A stretch of DNA of 64,000 nucleotides from Colletotrichum lupini (lineage: Eukaryota > Ascomycota > Sordariomycetes > Glomerellales > Glomerellaceae): contig NC_064681.1 of NCBI RefSeq assembly GCF_023278565.1, positions 3,782,001-3,846,000 on the forward strand, written 5' to 3'. Below are positions 61,201 to 64,000 of this stretch, piece by piece. The translations under genes and the position numbers were made by a program. The notes under the pieces were generated by a model. It made no database searches, had not been told where the DNA came from, and saw only the letters and a list, made by a program, of their open reading frames with translations. Each line of letters begins with the position of its first letter. Within the stretch, counting starts at the first letter, position 1.

Positions 61201-61345
61201 GAGCGAGGTTGAGAGTGTGGGCAGTCGGTGGAGGGGCAAGGCGAGGAATCCGGTCAGGAGTGTGATGAGTAGAGGAAAGGAGGCGTGGGAGGGGACGGAG
61301 GAGTGGGTATTGTTGGAGGGGATGATGGACGGGTTGAAGTTGTGA
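58202..61345 (+). CDS. EMW1: TPR protein, EMW1/TTC27 homologue
   Basis: Single-exon product of 1,047 aa resembling yeast Emw1 and human TTC27. The family core is visible: SNRRFARAQKSLGEWYLSQ, then TPR units (WTKAQDAYKLATQCN; WSRLGDISLRLGQFPDAAEAYSRAI; TWSNLGSSLW), and AYKRGASIAQDNWRIWDN near residue 815-835. The N-terminal half is helical with acidic, Ala-rich linkers, and a Glu-rich insert follows the TPRs. In yeast Emw1 is essential and linked to cell-wall maintenance; the human protein is linked to folding of large complexes. The start (GAGCCATGACGG) fits and the frame is open from it. Confidence 0.88.
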   Translation: MTDAQTNGPQATASLLSRFTDGAYIDVLTSSVAKDLITRFTTSLQAQTGGENANPTATSKESLSEDEIAIGLAALNAFLQSNVTGPVLEHAHKVEALFTEAFTAGNDERGSSADTLKALRKDSLKALEVDGVSPYPYIPHIELFALARFVFHEASSASDAIIKLSSSASSRLSLPWARLRVNVWHFKLLSQPSLGPGANFAKASQWIDVPTLAEQINLGIETVRKQILDEDVWSTSEEAWSREERVQFLLEVSNTQIMLGRDDRAREALEEATKLNNFAYALSGALGKRTKFQEKSTSQLVVLAKSDATTEGEGSAADDEEAKPEAVALNDDTLLEEIQFSKEASGKHGELAATSSGLPAALADLSPEAQPQLSPLDQIILLTEATLKDTFSPVDTLTSEEVLPYAVRVVSDKATNWQIYSQALLVRSRIEVHRSRTVERGVLQMQAVVDQVVVDTSEAPRPKAEDVANNEPADVPAIAVSAPGEPEIDTAVAAPVDTEKPTSFFPAAKETDTAPAHVRLQYIHALSSPPKWHLESELAYSWAGVGSLVSALEIFKRLRLWAEVALCLASSASNDDDSGRGNGGEEKAKALVRWRLFHRTGQPLVENADADAEDLDARDVTYLNPADFIGPERSPPPPNAPRLFCILGDLENEPAHWERAWQISNRRFARAQKSLGEWYLSQKEWTKAQDAYKLATQCNRLSPEMWSRLGDISLRLGQFPDAAEAYSRAIGAAGDVVGGEDARTWSNLGSSLWSMYLEAVEEVKKQMIEEKKNGTAEANASTEEAEDEDDEEPKKRESKAKDPATLLSQSLAAYKRGASIAQDNWRIWDNVLTLASRMRPPAVSEMVQALRAIIRIRNTEDALDDDVLRALLQESVLTKEKENDESKTGVYVPPRGTIEKAVVALFEESVVPLITTRSELWELVVRERVWRRDYAGAVDAAEKAWRAAMGAGAGGGLKASSAGSGGAGDDLSRNWLADKGAWKVVVARTDELVSVLENFGSEVESVGSRWRGKARNPVRSVMSRGKEAWEGTEEWVLLEGMMDGLKL

Positions 61346-62465
61346 GGTTTAAGTCCGTAATGGTGATGGATGGCGCGTCGTGGTAGACGTCTGTCGGACG
61401 GTGGATGAATGTGTTCAAATGAATAGGACTCAAACGCCAAGATTGCGATCTTCTTCAAACCCTTTTTGTGAAAGCTTGCCAACCGTCACGGGTCGGGTGA
61501 GTTTCGGGGTCTATGGATGAGTATATCTTGGGGGAAGCACGATGCATCACTAACCTATGGAATCCATACGGATCTTCGCAAAATGTCCTTCGTGCATTGA
61601 AGAGTGAGATAACCTCATCGTGAGCGCCCCCCTAAAGTTTACTCTGCAAAGTAGCACCGCATGAGCGAACTCAAGAGCAAGCCCACCCAGGTTCATGCAA
61701 CGTCATCGCCAGTCTCAATGTCTTTGGATGCCATTCAGGGCAGAAGCTTCCCAAACATGCAGGAAATCCAAAATCCTGCTCGGTAGACTTCTCAATATCT
61801 CGTATCGGTGAATCTTTTCACGACATCCTCTCATGTTGACGCCAAAAACTCACCAAAAGTTCGGATGAACGTTCACTGAAGCAGAAAGACTCTGGAGACT
61901 TTGGAAATGAGTCACCCATTAATGCGCCGCTTCCTGATCTCCTAACTGCTTGGGATGAGTTTCCATGCGATTAGCTTCTTAAACTGCCTGTGAATAATCC
62001 TTCAAGAATTGGGAGGTCTCGACCGCCATGCTGCCTAGAGTCTGGCCTGGGGGAACGGGCCCGGTTCAGGGGTAGCCCCGGAAAAGTGGGGACGATGGGA
62101 CCGGGGAAATCAGGCAGTCTACCCCGGCTGAGCGGCACGACGCTCGGTAGCGTTTATTAGTGGCAGTTCTGCCTGAAATTCATCCCCGTCCGATGCCATG
62201 TGAGTTGCGTTAGGAGTTTGACTTCATCCTTGAGATTGTATGAAGTTGATGTGCAGTTGCTGAATATAAAGATGAGAGGGAACCGCCATTGGAAATCTAC
62301 ATTAGGAGAGTCATCCCCTTCAAGCAGATCATTGTTGCCTATCCTCATCAACAACCAAGCTCAACACACGTACAGGATATGTACATTCTTTACGATAAGA
62401 AGAATCCTTCAGATCACATCTCACACATTCAAATGCCTCCCGTTTCAGCTCAAGAAACCGCCACC
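61346..62465. other. Intergenic
   Basis: 1.1 kb between the EMW1-like and metallopeptidase genes. I see no supported coding sequence. Confidence 0.5.
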
Positions 62466-64000
62466 ATGTCTCTCAGATTTAACAACTTCACTGACGGTGA
62501 GACGGTTCACCAGGTACGTGATGAACGCACACCATCACTAAGAGCACATCGTCTGAAAGATACGCTTCTGACTTTGCCCTCAAATAGCGCTGTGTAATCA
62601 TCAAAGGAACCTACACGCCGGGCTCTAACGTTTGCGATGACTTTGCAACAGTCGAGGCTAACGACAGTACAAACACGACTTTCCCAACCCAAACCTGGCC
62701 CATCGCAGATAACAGGATCAAAATCATCGCCCTACTCTCACCAGGCCTCAACACACTCACCATCACCCGCACATCCGGCACTCAAACCATCGCCAACGAG
62801 CTCAACCTAACATACATCCCCCTCCTCCAATCACCCCCTCTCCACCTCGCCGTAATGGTCGCAAAGGACTCCCCTCTCCTCATCGACTGCCCGCCCCTCA
62901 AACACGGAGCCTCTTCCACAGCCCATGCTTCCCTCGACGCCGCCATCGCCAAGCTCCGCATGTCTGCGTACATGTGGCAGGCCCTCACCGCCGAAGACAT
63001 GCGACTCAAGGGTCTCGGTCGTCGCTCCTTTAGGCTGGAGGAGGAATGGGCTGCCGACACGACTAGCCGCGAGTTTCTGAACGGGCTGCATGAAGCTGCT
63101 CTCTTTGACAGTGGTGCCATGCGCTCCACTGCCAAAGTCCATATTATTCGATCGGAGAGGACGACGGCAGAGATCCGTGACGCGGAGGTTGCACAACAGA
63201 ACGAGACCGCAAAGTCAAGAGATGGATTGTTTGACTACTTTTTGGATGCCCTTGCGGCCCAGGGCTCGCCTTTCGAGGCTTCGGCGCATCCAGTTGTCGC
63301 GGGTATGATTCTTGATTCGCACTTTTCTGTGAGCAAGAAACTCATCCTCGGTCACGCCGCACTGGGATGCCATAACCCGACTGGTGTGTCCCTCGGCATG
63401 ATGGGCAGTCACCTGACGTACTCGTGGCCTCGGTTCCTAGAGGAAGTCTCGGACTGTCTTCTCGACACTCGCGCCCCGGGACAGACAGTCGGCGACGACA
63501 ACGGAGAGTGCGGGACGTTCTGGGAGGCTTGTTCGATCGGGCAGGGCGCGTTCTTGCACGAGGTCGGACATGCTTTTGGGGCTCCGCATACGACTGGTAT
63601 CATGGCGCGCGGGTATTCTGGCCATTGGCCCCGAAACTTCCTTGTCAAGACGGCGTACTCTCAGAAGGTCAACAAGGAAGGTTTTGTCGTGGTTGATGGG
63701 CAGACGGAGAACGATGCTAGGTGGGATCTGCGGGATGCCCTGTCCTTCCGGTCCCTCAACCACTTCTGGCTACCCGGCGATACCAGACTGTCAGCGGTGC
63801 AGCGATCGAGCGCCCCGACTGTCTCGCTCATCAACATTGAGACTGATGATGTCGGAGTTGAGATTGCTTGCGCAGCCAACCTCGCTCGCATGGAGTTCAA
63901 CGACAAAGCTGAACTCCTTCCATCCGTGGATTGCCCGGCCTGGAAAGTGTCTTACACTCTCAAGGAACTCGAAGCCCGCTACTCCCGCGACGAGAGCCTG
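62466..64000 (+). CDS. Metzincin-type zinc metallopeptidase, 3' end missing
   Basis: Fungal putative metallopeptidase resembling yeast YIL108W (Metallopep family, PF12044). Exon 1 is 62466-62513 and exon 2 starts at 62588 and runs off the window. The start chosen is the Met of MSLRFNNF, in a strong GCCACCATG context; an in-frame ATG at 62433 is possible. The active site is HEVGHAFGAPH (HExxHxxGxxH, about base 63560), with a Met (GIMARG) soon after that could be the Met-turn. Upstream are conserved blocks such as AAYMWQ-like SAYMWQALTAEDM and LGHAALGCH. No signal peptide is seen, so it is probably intracellular. Relatives carry a C-terminal jacalin-like lectin domain, which would lie beyond the window. 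Confidence 0.9.

Noticed and set aside
1..64000. CRISPR array, bacterial operon or prophage features
   Set aside because: The genes are spliced and fungal, and I saw no regularly spaced short repeats.

Overview
The window is nuclear DNA of a filamentous ascomycete (Pezizomycotina, most likely a Sordariomycete). This is inferred from short GT-AG introns (about 50-130 bp), fungal-only families (eEF3, bZIP with DUF3425, CVNH lectin, DUF1304, EMW1/TTC27) and a Ty1/copia element destroyed by repeat-induced point mutation (RIP). I cannot name the genus. Exon models were assembled by hand from splice signals; in each model the exon lengths sum to a multiple of three.

Layout. 1-1479 (+): 3' part of a cytochrome P450. 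2154-6863 (-): a large uncharacterised HExxH protein (gene C). 8040-11561 (-): elongation factor 3. 11562-16283: gene-poor, low-complexity DNA. 16284-16914 (-): a small secreted CVNH lectin. 18054-29670 (+): a second HExxH protein (gene A), fused to cytochrome b5-like domains and split by a complete 7,035-bp copia element (20913-27947) with 205-bp LTRs and a perfect 5-bp target duplication. 30631-35583 (+): a third, intact member (gene B). 36-42 kb: peroxiredoxin-like protein, threonine-aldolase-like PLP enzyme, a bZIP-DUF3425 gene broken by an in-frame stop, and a secreted beta-lactamase-fold hydrolase. 43 kb: orphan ORFs. 44208-47716 (-): SLIP-GC-like dynamin-family GTPase. 48916-50695: DUF1304 membrane protein and an unknown single-span membrane protein. 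52721-57450 (+): GYF-domain protein. 58202-61345 (+): EMW1/TTC27 TPR protein. 62466-64000 (+): metzincin-type metallopeptidase, cut by the window end.

The most unusual content is the three-member HExxH family. Genes A, B and C share a Trp-rich N-terminal block, an HExxH motif split by an intron at the same place, a downstream E-x-G motif, an FW...KYG block and a basic tail. A and B are tandem paralogues that also carry cytochrome b5-like domains, one of which keeps both heme-ligand histidines at the flavocytochrome b2 spacing. I know of no described function for this architecture. The other genes are ordinary housekeeping or accessory genes with no obvious joint pathway.
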